Of a stretch of 64,000 bases of DNA, positions 49,201-57,821 are shown piece by piece (the first letter of the stretch is position 1; each line of letters opens with the position of its first letter). Location of the stretch: NCBI RefSeq assembly GCF_011398155.1, contig NZ_AP021888.1, positions 1,161,501 to 1,225,500 on the forward strand, written 5' to 3'. The notes under the pieces are model-generated. The model saw nothing but the letters and a program-made list of their open reading frames with translations. It did no database searches and was not told the origin of the DNA. Made by a program: the position numbers and the translations under genes. The DNA is from Thiosulfativibrio zosterae. GTDB taxonomy: Bacteria; Pseudomonadota; Gammaproteobacteria; Thiomicrospirales; Thiomicrospiraceae.

Positions 49201-49227
49201 TAAGCCCCCGTTTTGGGGGCTTTTTAT
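49201..49227 (+). terminator. Terminator between the membrane subunit and chaperone genes
   Basis: Stem AGCCCCC/GGGGGCT followed by TTTTTA. It separates enzyme genes from their chaperones. Confidence 0.85.
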
Positions 49228-49259
49228 TCATAAGCCATTCAAAAAACGAAAGGAATCGT

Positions 49260-49775
49260 ATGTCAGAAAAAATACAAGAATTGATTGTTCTATCAGGTTT
49301 GTTAGGGGAACCTTGCGAAGAATCCATGGAAGCCATTCAAGAATTAGCGCCGCAGTTAACGTGGTTATCGAATGAAGCAGTGGCTGAAATTGAAAACTTA
49401 CCGCTAGAAAGATGGCAAATGGAACATACCCGTTTGTTTATTTCAGGGCACCCAAAAACGGAATGTGCCCCCTTTGAATCTGTTTGGGCAGAAGGGCGCA
49501 TGATGGGCGAAACCACCCATGCCATACAAAGCCTTTATAACAAAGTCAATTACAAACCCGATGCAGAACTACCCGCAGATTATTTGGGTTCAGAGTTGGA
49601 GTTTTTAGCGTTTGTATTAGAAAACTATGGTGAACAAGAAGTGTTTTTGGTAGAAATTTTAGAGCATCTACACACTTGGATTCCTAAATTTGCCAAAGCC
49701 ATCCGCATTCACAGCGACCTCGCGTTTTATCGTGACTATGCCAAGCGCCTAGAAGCCTTATTCGAGATGCATTAA
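49260..49775 (+). CDS. TorD/DmsD-type molybdoenzyme chaperone
   Basis: 171 aa, all-helical. The segment ERWQMEHTRLFISG then PKTECAPFESVW matches the conserved core of the TorD/NarJ family. Such chaperones hold the catalytic subunit before cofactor loading and Tat export. The terminator in front means it is expressed by read-through or from its own signals. It ends 1 bp before the HybE-like gene. Confidence 0.88.
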   Translation: MSEKIQELIVLSGLLGEPCEESMEAIQELAPQLTWLSNEAVAEIENLPLERWQMEHTRLFISGHPKTECAPFESVWAEGRMMGETTHAIQSLYNKVNYKPDAELPADYLGSELEFLAFVLENYGEQEVFLVEILEHLHTWIPKFAKAIRIHSDLAFYRDYAKRLEALFEMH

Positions 49776-49776
49776 G

Positions 49777-50406
49777 ATGGCCGAAACCGATTCACCCATT
49801 AGCGACTTTAGCGACAATGGCGACTGGCAAACCTTACCTGCCAAGTCTTTAAGAGAAGCGCATGAGCAGATTACTCAGGCGTTTCAAACCATCTATCAAC
49901 AAACTTTTGCCGATGCTTGGATGGGCGTTAATCGTAACCTAAGTGTTGAACTGCGTGGTTTTAAATATGTGGAAGGGTGGGTAACAGGCTTTTTGCTAAC
50001 GCCTTGGATGCTGGCCAATATTTATATGCCCTTACAAACACCAGCCATCGAAGTGGATGCTGATTGGACCGCCCAAGCGCGACAAAATCAAAACTATGTG
50101 GTGATTGGACCTTTAAAAAGTTTTGAGTTGGCGGGCAAGTCTTTAAAGGGCAATCTCAATTATGACCCGCACTTAGGCCATTATTTGTTACAACCTTTGG
50201 TGCAGGTCATGGATAAGTATGCCAGTAACGAAGCAGCTTTTGCCGCATGGGCACAAGTGATCCAATTTAAACAAGACTACTACGCTAAGTTAGAAGCAGA
50301 GCAATTAGCCGCTGAACAACTGGCACAAGCCTCACAAGCGGAGCAAGAGGCAGCACTGACGCAACCATCCAGTCGCCGAGATTTCCTCTCGAAATGGCGC
50401 AGTTAA
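49777..50406 (+). CDS. HybE-like chaperone with C-terminal twin-arginine-like motif
   Basis: 209 aa. Residues 25-165 resemble the hydrogenase chaperone HybE: WVTGFLLTPWMLANIYMPL and GHYLLQPLVQVMDKYA are the best parts. The C-terminus ends in SSRRDFLSKWRS, which looks like a Tat recognition motif although placed at the wrong end. No hydrogenase genes are near, so here it probably serves the molybdoenzyme. An alanine/glutamine-rich stretch links the two parts. Confidence 0.72.
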   Translation: MAETDSPISDFSDNGDWQTLPAKSLREAHEQITQAFQTIYQQTFADAWMGVNRNLSVELRGFKYVEGWVTGFLLTPWMLANIYMPLQTPAIEVDADWTAQARQNQNYVVIGPLKSFELAGKSLKGNLNYDPHLGHYLLQPLVQVMDKYASNEAAFAAWAQVIQFKQDYYAKLEAEQLAAEQLAQASQAEQEAALTQPSSRRDFLSKWRS

Positions 50407-50486
50407 TTAACCGTCAATTAGCCGTTAATTAAAGGCGCTCGGCACTCTAAAAAACCGCTAAAATGAATTATAAAACAGCCAGAATC

Positions 50487-50500
50487 AACCAGGCCTGGTT
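50487..50500. repeat. Dispersed palindrome, copy 6 (intergenic)
   Basis: AACCAGGCCTGGTT in AATCAACCAGGCCTGGTTAA, between the HybE-like gene and the 975-aa protein gene, 51 bp before the latter's start. Confidence 0.92.
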
Positions 50501-50550
50501 AAATTTGCGACTGTTTTTGCCTTTTTAACGGTTTTAAATGAGTTTTATCA

Positions 50551-53478
50551 ATGCTTAAGCTGCCCCGGACATTTTCACTTTCACCGCTAGTTATCGCACT
50601 TTGTCTTAATCTAAGCACTTTGCCTTCGGCTCAAGCCCAGTTGTTACCCTTGGTAACGGACATCAATTTGTTACAACCTGATGTCACGCAAGATTGGTTA
50701 ACGCTGAATACGCCGCATTTTCAAATTCATTATCAACCCGAACACCATGCCTTTGCCTTAGACATGGCCAGCCTTGCGGAAGGGGTGCATGCGCGTTTGT
50801 CACCTTGGTTAAAATGGACGCCTAAAGCCAAAACGCAAATTGTGATTAATGATTCGGTGGACGACTCAAATGGTGCTGCCACGCCCTTGCCTTATAACCG
50901 CTTTTTTATCTACATGAATGCGCCAGTCGATGGCGAATTAATGGATCAAACCGGTTGGATTGAGCAGGTGTTTACCCACGAATACACCCATTTGTTGCAT
51001 CACGATCAAGTGTCTGGCACGGCGGAAAATGTGCGTGATATTTTCGGACGCGGTGGCATGATGAGTTTGTTTGCATTTCCAGAATTGTTTGCACCCCATT
51101 GGTCGTCTGAGGGAATTGCTATTTATGCCGAGTCTATGAACGGTTTTGGTCGCAATTACAATGCCACTTATGAAGCGAAAATGCGCCAAGAAGTCTATGC
51201 GGGGCTGCGTAGTTACAGTGCTGAAAGTTATGAGGGGTATAACAATTCTCGCTGGCCGTTTGGCCAGGTGTATTTGTATGGGGCTTATTTCTATCAGTTT
51301 ATTGAAGACACCTATGGCAAAGACAAGGTGGTGGAATATATCACTAACTATAATGCCAATGTCATTCCGTGGCGCATGGATCAGCGCGCCAAACGCACCT
51401 TTGGACTGAGTGCTGAAAATCTTTGGAAGCAATTCCAAGCCTATTTAACCCAACGCTTTGAGCCGCAAATTACCAAATTATTACCACAGCAATCGCCTGC
51501 ACAAGCCCTAGTGACCGATCCTTATTTGAATCAATTTCTCACGGCAACTGCCAATGATGCAGTGATTTTTTATCATAATGACATGATAACGCAACCGGAA
51601 ATTCGTCAGGTCACTGCCCAAGGTGAGCAAACGGTGTTGCTCAAGTTGGATAAGGTGATTGGCTTAGAATGGCATGATCAACAAGGTTTGTTGATTCAGC
51701 GTTCCGAGGTGTTTGATAACACTCGAGTAGGGTCGGACTTATATTTATTCAATGTCCAAACACAAAAACTGCAGCGTTTAACCCACGGAGCACGCTTACC
51801 GCGCGCAGTTTGGATGCACAATGGCGAAAAGCTGCTGGCAGTGCAGGTGTCTGGCGGGCAAACCCAATTATTAGAACTGAGCTTAGCGGATTTAAAGGCC
51901 GGTTTGTTTAACCCCAAAATTCTGGTAGAGTTAAAGTTAGGCGAAGCTTTAGGTGACTTAAGCGTTGCGCCTAATGGACAAACAATAATAGCCAGTGTTA
52001 AACGGCCAAAAACCGGTTGGCAGTTGGAAGCGCTTAATCTTACAACCTTGCAATGGCAGGCGCTCACACAAAATGCCCAAAAACCACGCCAACCTAAATT
52101 CAGTGCCGATGGCCTGTCGCTTTATTACATTGGCGATGCCGAAAATGGTCATCAGGTAGAGCTGTATTATCTTGCGATGGGGTCTGAAACTGCTCAGCCA
52201 GTTACTCAAAGTTTAGGGTATGTGGTGGACTTTGCACTGAACCCTTCGCCTAAATTCCAGGATGTTTGGTTAACTCAATATTCGCGAACTGGGCAACAGA
52301 TAGCATTACTCAAACCGCAAATCACAACGCCAAGCAATTATGCGGTGTCTTTAACGGGTGATTTACCCAACTTTAACCGCTTGATTGCAAATCATGCGCC
52401 TGCGCTCGCACTTGAATCCCCTCAGCCTTATCAGCCCTTAGACACCTTAAAACCCGTGGGTTGGACACCTTTTTGGTCAGCCGCCAATGATTACACCGCT
52501 CTAGGGGCATTGTTAACTGGGCAAGATGTATTGGGTTTTCACCGTTGGGCGGCTATGCCAACCTTAACATTTCTCGACAACCAAACTTTGGGTGGTGGTT
52601 CGCTCAGTTACGATTTTTACAATCGTTTGATGCTCAGTGCCAGTCAAACTGCGTTACCGAGATTTAGCAGTCGCACCAATCGCTTGGTCAATTACGATGC
52701 TGCAACACGCTTTCAGATGTTGGCGCATTATCCCAAAAACACCACCGAAGGCACTTTGGAGATGGGTTTAGGCTTGGCGCAAGAAACGGTGGATACCCAT
52801 TGGGTGGATTATAACCTGGTGCAATCGTCGCAAAACCAGTTGGTGGGCGGCACGCTGCAATGGAATAATGTGCATCTTTATCCACATGGCATTTCAGTCA
52901 CCGATGGTTATCAGCTCAATCTCACGCTTGAAAACTATGTCGGCGCATCCGACCATCAGGGGGTGGCAGGCATAGCAGAGTTGGCGGGCTATTTTGATTT
53001 GGGCAAAGGTAAGGTTTTAAAATTGGCTGGATTATTGGGGCAGGGCGATGATGGGATTAAGCCTTTTCAATTGGGTGGCAATTTAGACAGTTTGAGCGCT
53101 TTGGGACAAACCACTCAGCTTGGAAAACGTGAGTTTTATTTGCGAGGTTATAATGCCTCCAGCGCTTTACAAGGCACATGGATGGAACGAGGCACGCTTG
53201 AGTTGCGTTTTCCGTTAACGCAAATTTATGATGGGGGCTCGGTGTTTCCGATTGGGGTTGGTAAGGTCTATGGCAAGGTATTTGCCGATAGCGGCCGAGT
53301 CAGTTCTCAGGGACAAGCGATGTCTGATTTTTATACCGGGGTCGGTTTTGAGTTAAGTGCAGAAGCCTTGATAGGGTTTGATTCTGTCTTATTGCCCTTA
53401 ACCTTGGGCGTGGCACAAGGTTTGGATAAAAACTTGGGCGATCAGCAGGTGTATGTACAGTTGAGTTTGCCCTTGTAG
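50551..53478 (+). CDS. Exported gluzincin peptidase / beta-propeller / beta-barrel protein
   Basis: 975 aa. A signal peptide (residues 1-29, ends PSAQA) precedes three parts. (1) A zinc peptidase-like domain: HEYTH at 143-147 and the third ligand E187 in HWSSEGIAIYAES, both as in gluzincins. (2) A TolB-like propeller (about 310-640) with repeats such as AVWMHNGEKLLAV and PKFSADGLSLYYIGDAE. (3) A C-terminal part rich in alternating residues that looks like an outer-membrane barrel and ends in VQLSLPL. Substrate unknown; location likely outer membrane. Confidence 0.8.
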   Translation: MLKLPRTFSLSPLVIALCLNLSTLPSAQAQLLPLVTDINLLQPDVTQDWLTLNTPHFQIHYQPEHHAFALDMASLAEGVHARLSPWLKWTPKAKTQIVINDSVDDSNGAATPLPYNRFFIYMNAPVDGELMDQTGWIEQVFTHEYTHLLHHDQVSGTAENVRDIFGRGGMMSLFAFPELFAPHWSSEGIAIYAESMNGFGRNYNATYEAKMRQEVYAGLRSYSAESYEGYNNSRWPFGQVYLYGAYFYQFIEDTYGKDKVVEYITNYNANVIPWRMDQRAKRTFGLSAENLWKQFQAYLTQRFEPQITKLLPQQSPAQALVTDPYLNQFLTATANDAVIFYHNDMITQPEIRQVTAQGEQTVLLKLDKVIGLEWHDQQGLLIQRSEVFDNTRVGSDLYLFNVQTQKLQRLTHGARLPRAVWMHNGEKLLAVQVSGGQTQLLELSLADLKAGLFNPKILVELKLGEALGDLSVAPNGQTIIASVKRPKTGWQLEALNLTTLQWQALTQNAQKPRQPKFSADGLSLYYIGDAENGHQVELYYLAMGSETAQPVTQSLGYVVDFALNPSPKFQDVWLTQYSRTGQQIALLKPQITTPSNYAVSLTGDLPNFNRLIANHAPALALESPQPYQPLDTLKPVGWTPFWSAANDYTALGALLTGQDVLGFHRWAAMPTLTFLDNQTLGGGSLSYDFYNRLMLSASQTALPRFSSRTNRLVNYDAATRFQMLAHYPKNTTEGTLEMGLGLAQETVDTHWVDYNLVQSSQNQLVGGTLQWNNVHLYPHGISVTDGYQLNLTLENYVGASDHQGVAGIAELAGYFDLGKGKVLKLAGLLGQGDDGIKPFQLGGNLDSLSALGQTTQLGKREFYLRGYNASSALQGTWMERGTLELRFPLTQIYDGGSVFPIGVGKVYGKVFADSGRVSSQGQAMSDFYTGVGFELSAEALIGFDSVLLPLTLGVAQGLDKNLGDQQVYVQLSLPL

Positions 53479-53484
53479 AAGCGT

Positions 53485-53838
53485 TTATGAAATGGATTGG
53501 CTTAAGAGTTGCAAATAATCGCGCATTTGAAAATAAGCCAGTATGGCTTCAAACATCATTCGCCAAGTCAGTTGCATCATTAAAAAGATGCTCAATCCCA
53601 GCCCCAATATTAAGAATTGGTCTTTAACACTGAGTTGTTTAAAACGGTTGGTTAAGGTTTGTTGGGCAAGCTGTTGCAATGGTTGCAACCGTTTAAACTT
53701 ACCAACTAACCAGCGCGCAACCAGCCAACTAAAAACAGGCACCAACACCACACCAAAATAATACATTCCGATCAGAATATTGGGTGTGATGAAGGTTTTA
53801 AAGCTTAAAAAATCCAGCATCGCTTGCATCAGCATCAC
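53485..53838 (-). CDS. DUF4282-like small membrane protein
   Basis: 117 aa. FLSFKTFITPNILIGMYYFG at the N-terminus and a second membrane helix near residues 74-95 match the DUF4282 pattern (short two-helix membrane proteins). Function unknown. It is convergent with the 975-aa gene and ends 6 bp from it. Confidence 0.65.
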   Translation of the reverse strand: MMLMQAMLDFLSFKTFITPNILIGMYYFGVVLVPVFSWLVARWLVGKFKRLQPLQQLAQQTLTNRFKQLSVKDQFLILGLGLSIFLMMQLTWRMMFEAILAYFQMRDYLQLLSQSIS

Positions 53839-53859
53839 TCAAAGATTAAATTCAATGGC

Positions 53860-54951
53860 TTAAACATTCCATTTAATTTCTTTAATCTGCCCGCTCATTA
53901 AGTCTTGTTCTGTTTGTGGCACCACGGCTTCGAGTTCTGCAGCTTTTAAAATTAAAGACGCCGCTGCCTTGCGCGCCATATCTCTAAATAGTAGCGACAC
54001 TTTGGCGGTAGGGTCTTTAAAGACCGTAGGCGCGCCATGATCGGTTTCTTCTTGAATGCGTTTGTCTAATGGCAACGAACCTAAAAAGGTCACCAAATAT
54101 TGTAATGACATGAGTTGCGCGCCATCGTGCCCAAAAATATGTTCCTCGTGACCGCATTTAGGGCAGATAAACATATTCATATTTTCAATCACACCCAAAA
54201 TCGGAATGTTCACTTGGTGAAACATCTTTAGCCCTTTTTTGGCATCTAATAAGGCAATCTCTTGTGGCGTGGATACAATAATGGCACCAGCGACTGGAAT
54301 TTGTTGCGAGATGGTCAGTTGCACATCGCCCGTACCTGGCGGCATATCAATCACCAAATAATCAAGATTGTCCCATTCTGTGTCATGTAAAAGGGTTTGT
54401 AAGGCTGAATTGAGTTGCGCGCCACGCCAAATAAGTGGGGTGTCTTCGCGGTTTAAGTGGTTAGCGATGGTGGCGATTTGAATATCATGCGCCAAAATCG
54501 GTTTCATTTTCTTGCCGTTGATTTCGGGGCGCGCATTGTCAATACCAAACATTTTGGCTTGGCTGGGGCCATATAAATCAGCATCCAAAACTCCCACGCG
54601 GGCCCCTTCAGCTTGCAAAGCCAAGGCTAGGTTGGCGGTAATGGTCGATTTGCCCACGCCACCTTTCGCCGAAGACACGGCAATAATGTTTTTAACACCC
54701 GCAATCGGATGGTGCTTGGAAGCTGTGCGGTTAGCAATAATGTCGTAAGCAAAGTCTATTTGTGGCATTTTTAAGCCTAAATTTGACCAGGCCTGGTCAA
54801 TTTTAGCACGCAAATCGGCTTCTGCACCCTGAGCTGGATAGGGTAAGGTTAGGGTGAGGTGTTGATCGTCGCCTTGTAAAAATTGGCTCAGAGGTTGGCC
54901 TAAATAAGCATCATTAAGTTGACTGAAAAGTTGAGTGATTTGTGCGTCCAT
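53860..54951 (-). CDS. apbC: Mrp/ApbC-type iron-sulfur cluster carrier ATPase
   Basis: 363 aa. A DUF59-like N-terminal region precedes the P-loop SSAKGGVGKST (residues 93-103) and the cluster-binding CPKC in NMNMFICPKCGHE. Mrp/ApbC proteins bind and transfer [4Fe-4S] clusters, fitting the many iron-sulfur proteins encoded here. A palindrome copy is read as DQAW near residue 52. The gene lies on the strand opposite the neighbouring small membrane gene at 55.1 kb. Confidence 0.94.
   Translation of the reverse strand: MDAQITQLFSQLNDAYLGQPLSQFLQGDDQHLTLTLPYPAQGAEADLRAKIDQAWSNLGLKMPQIDFAYDIIANRTASKHHPIAGVKNIIAVSSAKGGVGKSTITANLALALQAEGARVGVLDADLYGPSQAKMFGIDNARPEINGKKMKPILAHDIQIATIANHLNREDTPLIWRGAQLNSALQTLLHDTEWDNLDYLVIDMPPGTGDVQLTISQQIPVAGAIIVSTPQEIALLDAKKGLKMFHQVNIPILGVIENMNMFICPKCGHEEHIFGHDGAQLMSLQYLVTFLGSLPLDKRIQEETDHGAPTVFKDPTAKVSLLFRDMARKAAASLILKAAELEAVVPQTEQDLMSGQIKEIKWNV
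54785..54798. repeat. Dispersed palindrome, copy 7 (inside apbC)
   Basis: Variant with GACCAGGCCTGGTC core; the perfect palindrome extends to 18 bp, TTGACCAGGCCTGGTCAA (54783-54800). Both arms changed together, keeping symmetry. Read in apbC as D-Q-A-W-S. Confidence 0.9.
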
Positions 54952-55126
54952 GCGGGGTCTGCCAAGTTGTAGGTTTTTAAAAATTAATAAGGCATTTTAA
55001 AAGATTGTGAGCAAACGGATAATCAATTCTTTTAATACTATGCCATTCGGTGCAGTTGATGGGAGAAGATTTCAATTTAAGCCAATTCTGCTATGATGTT
55101 GAACAAAATTAAGGAGAGAAGGCAGC

Positions 55127-55462
55127 ATGTTATTTTTTATGTTATTTATTACGGTGGCATCAGTGGCGATATTAATTCCCGTGTGGGTCAAAACCAACCG
55201 AGTGATTCCACAAAGTTCCTTATTGTTAGCCGTAACACCCTTTTCGCTGACCTTGTGGGTGATATTGGCATCGCAAGGCATCGGTGGCCAAGCACCGATT
55301 CATGGGCTTGAAATGTTGGGGGTTGCGCTCATCACTTTGGTGGCGACATTTTTAAAGCTATTGGTGTGGGACAAAGACCCCGCAAAAGTTGAAAAAACAT
55401 TTGGTTGGGTGCTTACCGCTTCAGTGGTGAGCGTGTTTGCGTTTAGGCTTTTATTGGCTTAA
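55127..55462 (+). CDS. Small membrane protein, unknown function
   Basis: 111 aa with four hydrophobic segments (about 2-20, 33-50, 63-80, 92-110). An AAGGAGAG site precedes the ATG. Not assigned to a family. It is convergent with the HDOD gene and divergent from apbC. Confidence 0.7.
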   Translation: MLFFMLFITVASVAILIPVWVKTNRVIPQSSLLLAVTPFSLTLWVILASQGIGGQAPIHGLEMLGVALITLVATFLKLLVWDKDPAKVEKTFGWVLTASVVSVFAFRLLLA

Positions 55463-55485
55463 AAGTACTTTAATCATAGAGCCAC

Positions 55486-56706
55486 TTAGAGCGCAGACAG
55501 CGTTTGATTGGCCCAGCCGCTGGCTTTCATGTAGCTGGATGAAATCTCCATAATATTCATGCCTTCGTGACCCATCATAATAAATTGGGTATTTCCTTGT
55601 TCTAAGGCTCGAACAATAAATAGCGCTTTACCCATAGAGCCTTTTTGCTGGGTGAGTGCAATTTTGATTTCGTCAGTGATGGGCAGTTTGTCAACAATAT
55701 CAACCATGGGCACTTTTAAAAAGGCGTTAAGGGTTGAAAACAGTCCGACCATAAAAAAGCGTTCGGAATCTACTTGATGACCCGTGTGCACAGCCACGGC
55801 TTCTAAAAATTTGGCGCGAATCAGTGCAGTTGCTAGGAGTTCTTTGGGTACGTCATCCACTTGCGACATCATAATCATATTCACCCAAAACTTAAGGCGC
55901 TTAAGCCCCATAAAACTCACGGCTTCTTTAAGGTTATCAATGAAATGTGGTAAGTCATTGCTGGGATGATTGATGGCAGACAGGAGTTTGTGGCTGAGTA
56001 CCGCATCGGTTTTAATCAGGTTCACAACTTCTTCAAAAGTAATATCAGGGTTGTTGAGCGATGCTAAGAGTTTAACAAGGGCTAAGCGACTGCCTTCAAG
56101 TGGCTTGGCTTGTATGGCAATGACCGGCTCGGTAAAAAAATGGCCTTCAAATTGAGTAAAGCCAGCGGCAAGCAATTTTTCGCGCAGCTCTTCATTATCG
56201 ACATGGGTCAAAATAACATCCGTATTGTTGGGCAGAGCTTGCGTGAGTACTTTGATGTGGTCTAACGAATGTGCTTGGCTAGAAATCTTAACGGTATGAG
56301 CAATACTGAGTAATTTCTTATCTTTTTCAGACCCTTGATAATCTTGTATAGACAAACGAATGCCTTGGCCGAGGATTTCTTTGAGGTTGGTCAGATAGGT
56401 TTTATTTTCAATGACGCTGGAATGCACTTCAATCCATAAATTGTCATGAGAAAAGTTAGGCAGACTGCTCACTTTTAGGGTTTCAGTGGGCGCAGAGTAA
56501 AAGGTTCTGAGTCCTTTAGTTAGGTTGTCAAAACCACCTGACTTTTCGACTTCAATATTTAATTCTGCAATCGCGTCTTGCCATTGCGCTTCATCCAGCG
56601 TTTTTTGCCCAACCACATCTAAGGACAAGTGAAACCCTAGCAAGGTATTTTGGGTGCTTAAAATCGGTTGTTTGTTAAATAAAACTGGCAATGAAGAATG
56701 TGACAT
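55486..56706 (-). CDS. EAL-like/HDOD signalling protein (YuxH-type)
   Basis: 406 aa. The N-terminal half resembles a degenerate EAL domain (FNKQPILSTQNTLLGFHL at the start, FTQFEGHFFTEP at its end) without the catalytic E-A-L and metal residues, so it should not hydrolyse cyclic di-GMP. The C-terminal HDOD domain (from about 205) includes LLSAINHPSND and EAVSFMGLKRLKFWVNM. This YuxH-like layout is usually a regulatory scaffold. It is the last gene of a four-gene minus-strand operon. Confidence 0.85.
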   Translation of the reverse strand: MSHSSLPVLFNKQPILSTQNTLLGFHLSLDVVGQKTLDEAQWQDAIAELNIEVEKSGGFDNLTKGLRTFYSAPTETLKVSSLPNFSHDNLWIEVHSSVIENKTYLTNLKEILGQGIRLSIQDYQGSEKDKKLLSIAHTVKISSQAHSLDHIKVLTQALPNNTDVILTHVDNEELREKLLAAGFTQFEGHFFTEPVIAIQAKPLEGSRLALVKLLASLNNPDITFEEVVNLIKTDAVLSHKLLSAINHPSNDLPHFIDNLKEAVSFMGLKRLKFWVNMIMMSQVDDVPKELLATALIRAKFLEAVAVHTGHQVDSERFFMVGLFSTLNAFLKVPMVDIVDKLPITDEIKIALTQQKGSMGKALFIVRALEQGNTQFIMMGHEGMNIMEISSSYMKASGWANQTLSAL

Positions 56707-56721
56707 AAGGTTTCCAGAAGC

Positions 56722-57261
56722 TTAGCGTAAAGGGAGTGTGCGAGACATTTCACCCACATGATACGATAAATTGTTAACAGTTTGGTTAAGTTGATGAAAT
56801 TGACCATTCATGACTTGCATGTCTTGGTTAACACCCGTCATCGAGGTATTGATGGTTTCAAGGCTTGCATTCACGCCTTGCGTTGAGGTTGTCATGGTTT
56901 GCATATTCGACACAAATTTACCCAACTCTTCATTCATCACCGGAACTAACTGGGTTTTTTCACGCATGCTGAGCATGCTTTGATAGAGATCTGCCATTTG
57001 CGAAGACATACTGGCAATGTGCTCATGCATCCCCTCGATTTCAGTGACTAGGGTTTTTGCTTCTTGCGTCCATTCGTAGACAAAATAAAAGTTAATCAGC
57101 GCAAACAATAAGATAAATACAAAAAATATCGTCAGAATATTGTCTGTTTTGGCTTGAGAAGCGCCCATTTTATGTTGATTTTTTTGTGCATCCTGCTCAA
57201 TTTGATCAAGCACTTCACCAAGGTTTTTGAGCCATTTTTGGCTAGAGAGTTCGTTCATCAA
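56722..57261 (-). CDS. Membrane-anchored coiled-coil protein B
   Basis: 179 aa. A cytoplasmic N-terminus of about 42 residues, one transmembrane helix (43-66, ILTIFFVFILLFALINFYFV), then about 110 residues of predicted periplasmic coiled coil rich in Met, Gln, Asn and Thr. The layout is the same as in the next gene upstream although the sequences differ. No family recognised. It lies 15 bp upstream of the EAL-HDOD gene. Confidence 0.78.
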   Translation of the reverse strand: MMNELSSQKWLKNLGEVLDQIEQDAQKNQHKMGASQAKTDNILTIFFVFILLFALINFYFVYEWTQEAKTLVTEIEGMHEHIASMSSQMADLYQSMLSMREKTQLVPVMNEELGKFVSNMQTMTTSTQGVNASLETINTSMTGVNQDMQVMNGQFHQLNQTVNNLSYHVGEMSRTLPLR

Positions 57262-57269
57262 AGTATCCT

Positions 57270-57821
57270 TTAGCGGCTGAATGGATTCATCTTGTTAAAA
57301 ATACGCATGGGTTTACTGAGCGTATCCACATCCGAGTTCAGTTTTTGCACATTGCCTTGCATTTGATAAAACTCTTGGTTCATGTTTTGCATGCTGCTTC
57401 GCACCTGCTGGACTTGGCTATCCATCTGGCTCATCCCCAATTGAATACTGAGCATAGATTGATTGAGTTGATCCATTTGTTGTGTCATGGTATTGATTTG
57501 ACTGACCATGGGCGCCAAACTGCTCATGTCTTGGTTCATGCCTTGCAGCGACCCATTCATTCTAAACATGATTTGTGACATTTTATCCATATTTTGGTTC
57601 ATAAAACGCAGGCTATCAACGCCTTTATGCATTTGAGTGGTCATCACATAAGCTGTGCCAGAAAAGGCCACTAGGATCAGTAAAAAACCTATGAGCACCA
57701 TGCGATAAATAAATGAAATACGCTGATTTGCCAATTGATTGGCTTGTTCTTGCATCACCATAATGTGTTGGAATTTAGCCAGTGAGTTTTTGAGTTCAAT
57801 TTGATCTTCGAGCAGATTCAT
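57270..57821 (-). CDS. Membrane-anchored coiled-coil protein A
   Basis: 183 aa. Cytoplasmic N-terminus (1-38), a transmembrane helix (39-61), then a long Met/Gln/Asn-rich coiled coil with repeated MNQ, MSQ and MDQ heptad-like units. The start ATG overlaps the stop of the receptor gene by one base (TAATG), so translation is coupled. Together with protein B it may form a pair of stalks or a hetero-oligomer across the periplasm. Unknown family. Confidence 0.8.
   Translation of the reverse strand: MNLLEDQIELKNSLAKFQHIMVMQEQANQLANQRISFIYRMVLIGFLLILVAFSGTAYVMTTQMHKGVDSLRFMNQNMDKMSQIMFRMNGSLQGMNQDMSSLAPMVSQINTMTQQMDQLNQSMLSIQLGMSQMDSQVQQVRSSMQNMNQEFYQMQGNVQKLNSDVDTLSKPMRIFNKMNPFSR

Noticed and set aside
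50938-51438. 166-codon open frame antisense to the 975-aa protein gene
   Set aside because: Overlaps the conserved zinc-site region; no protein-like signature.
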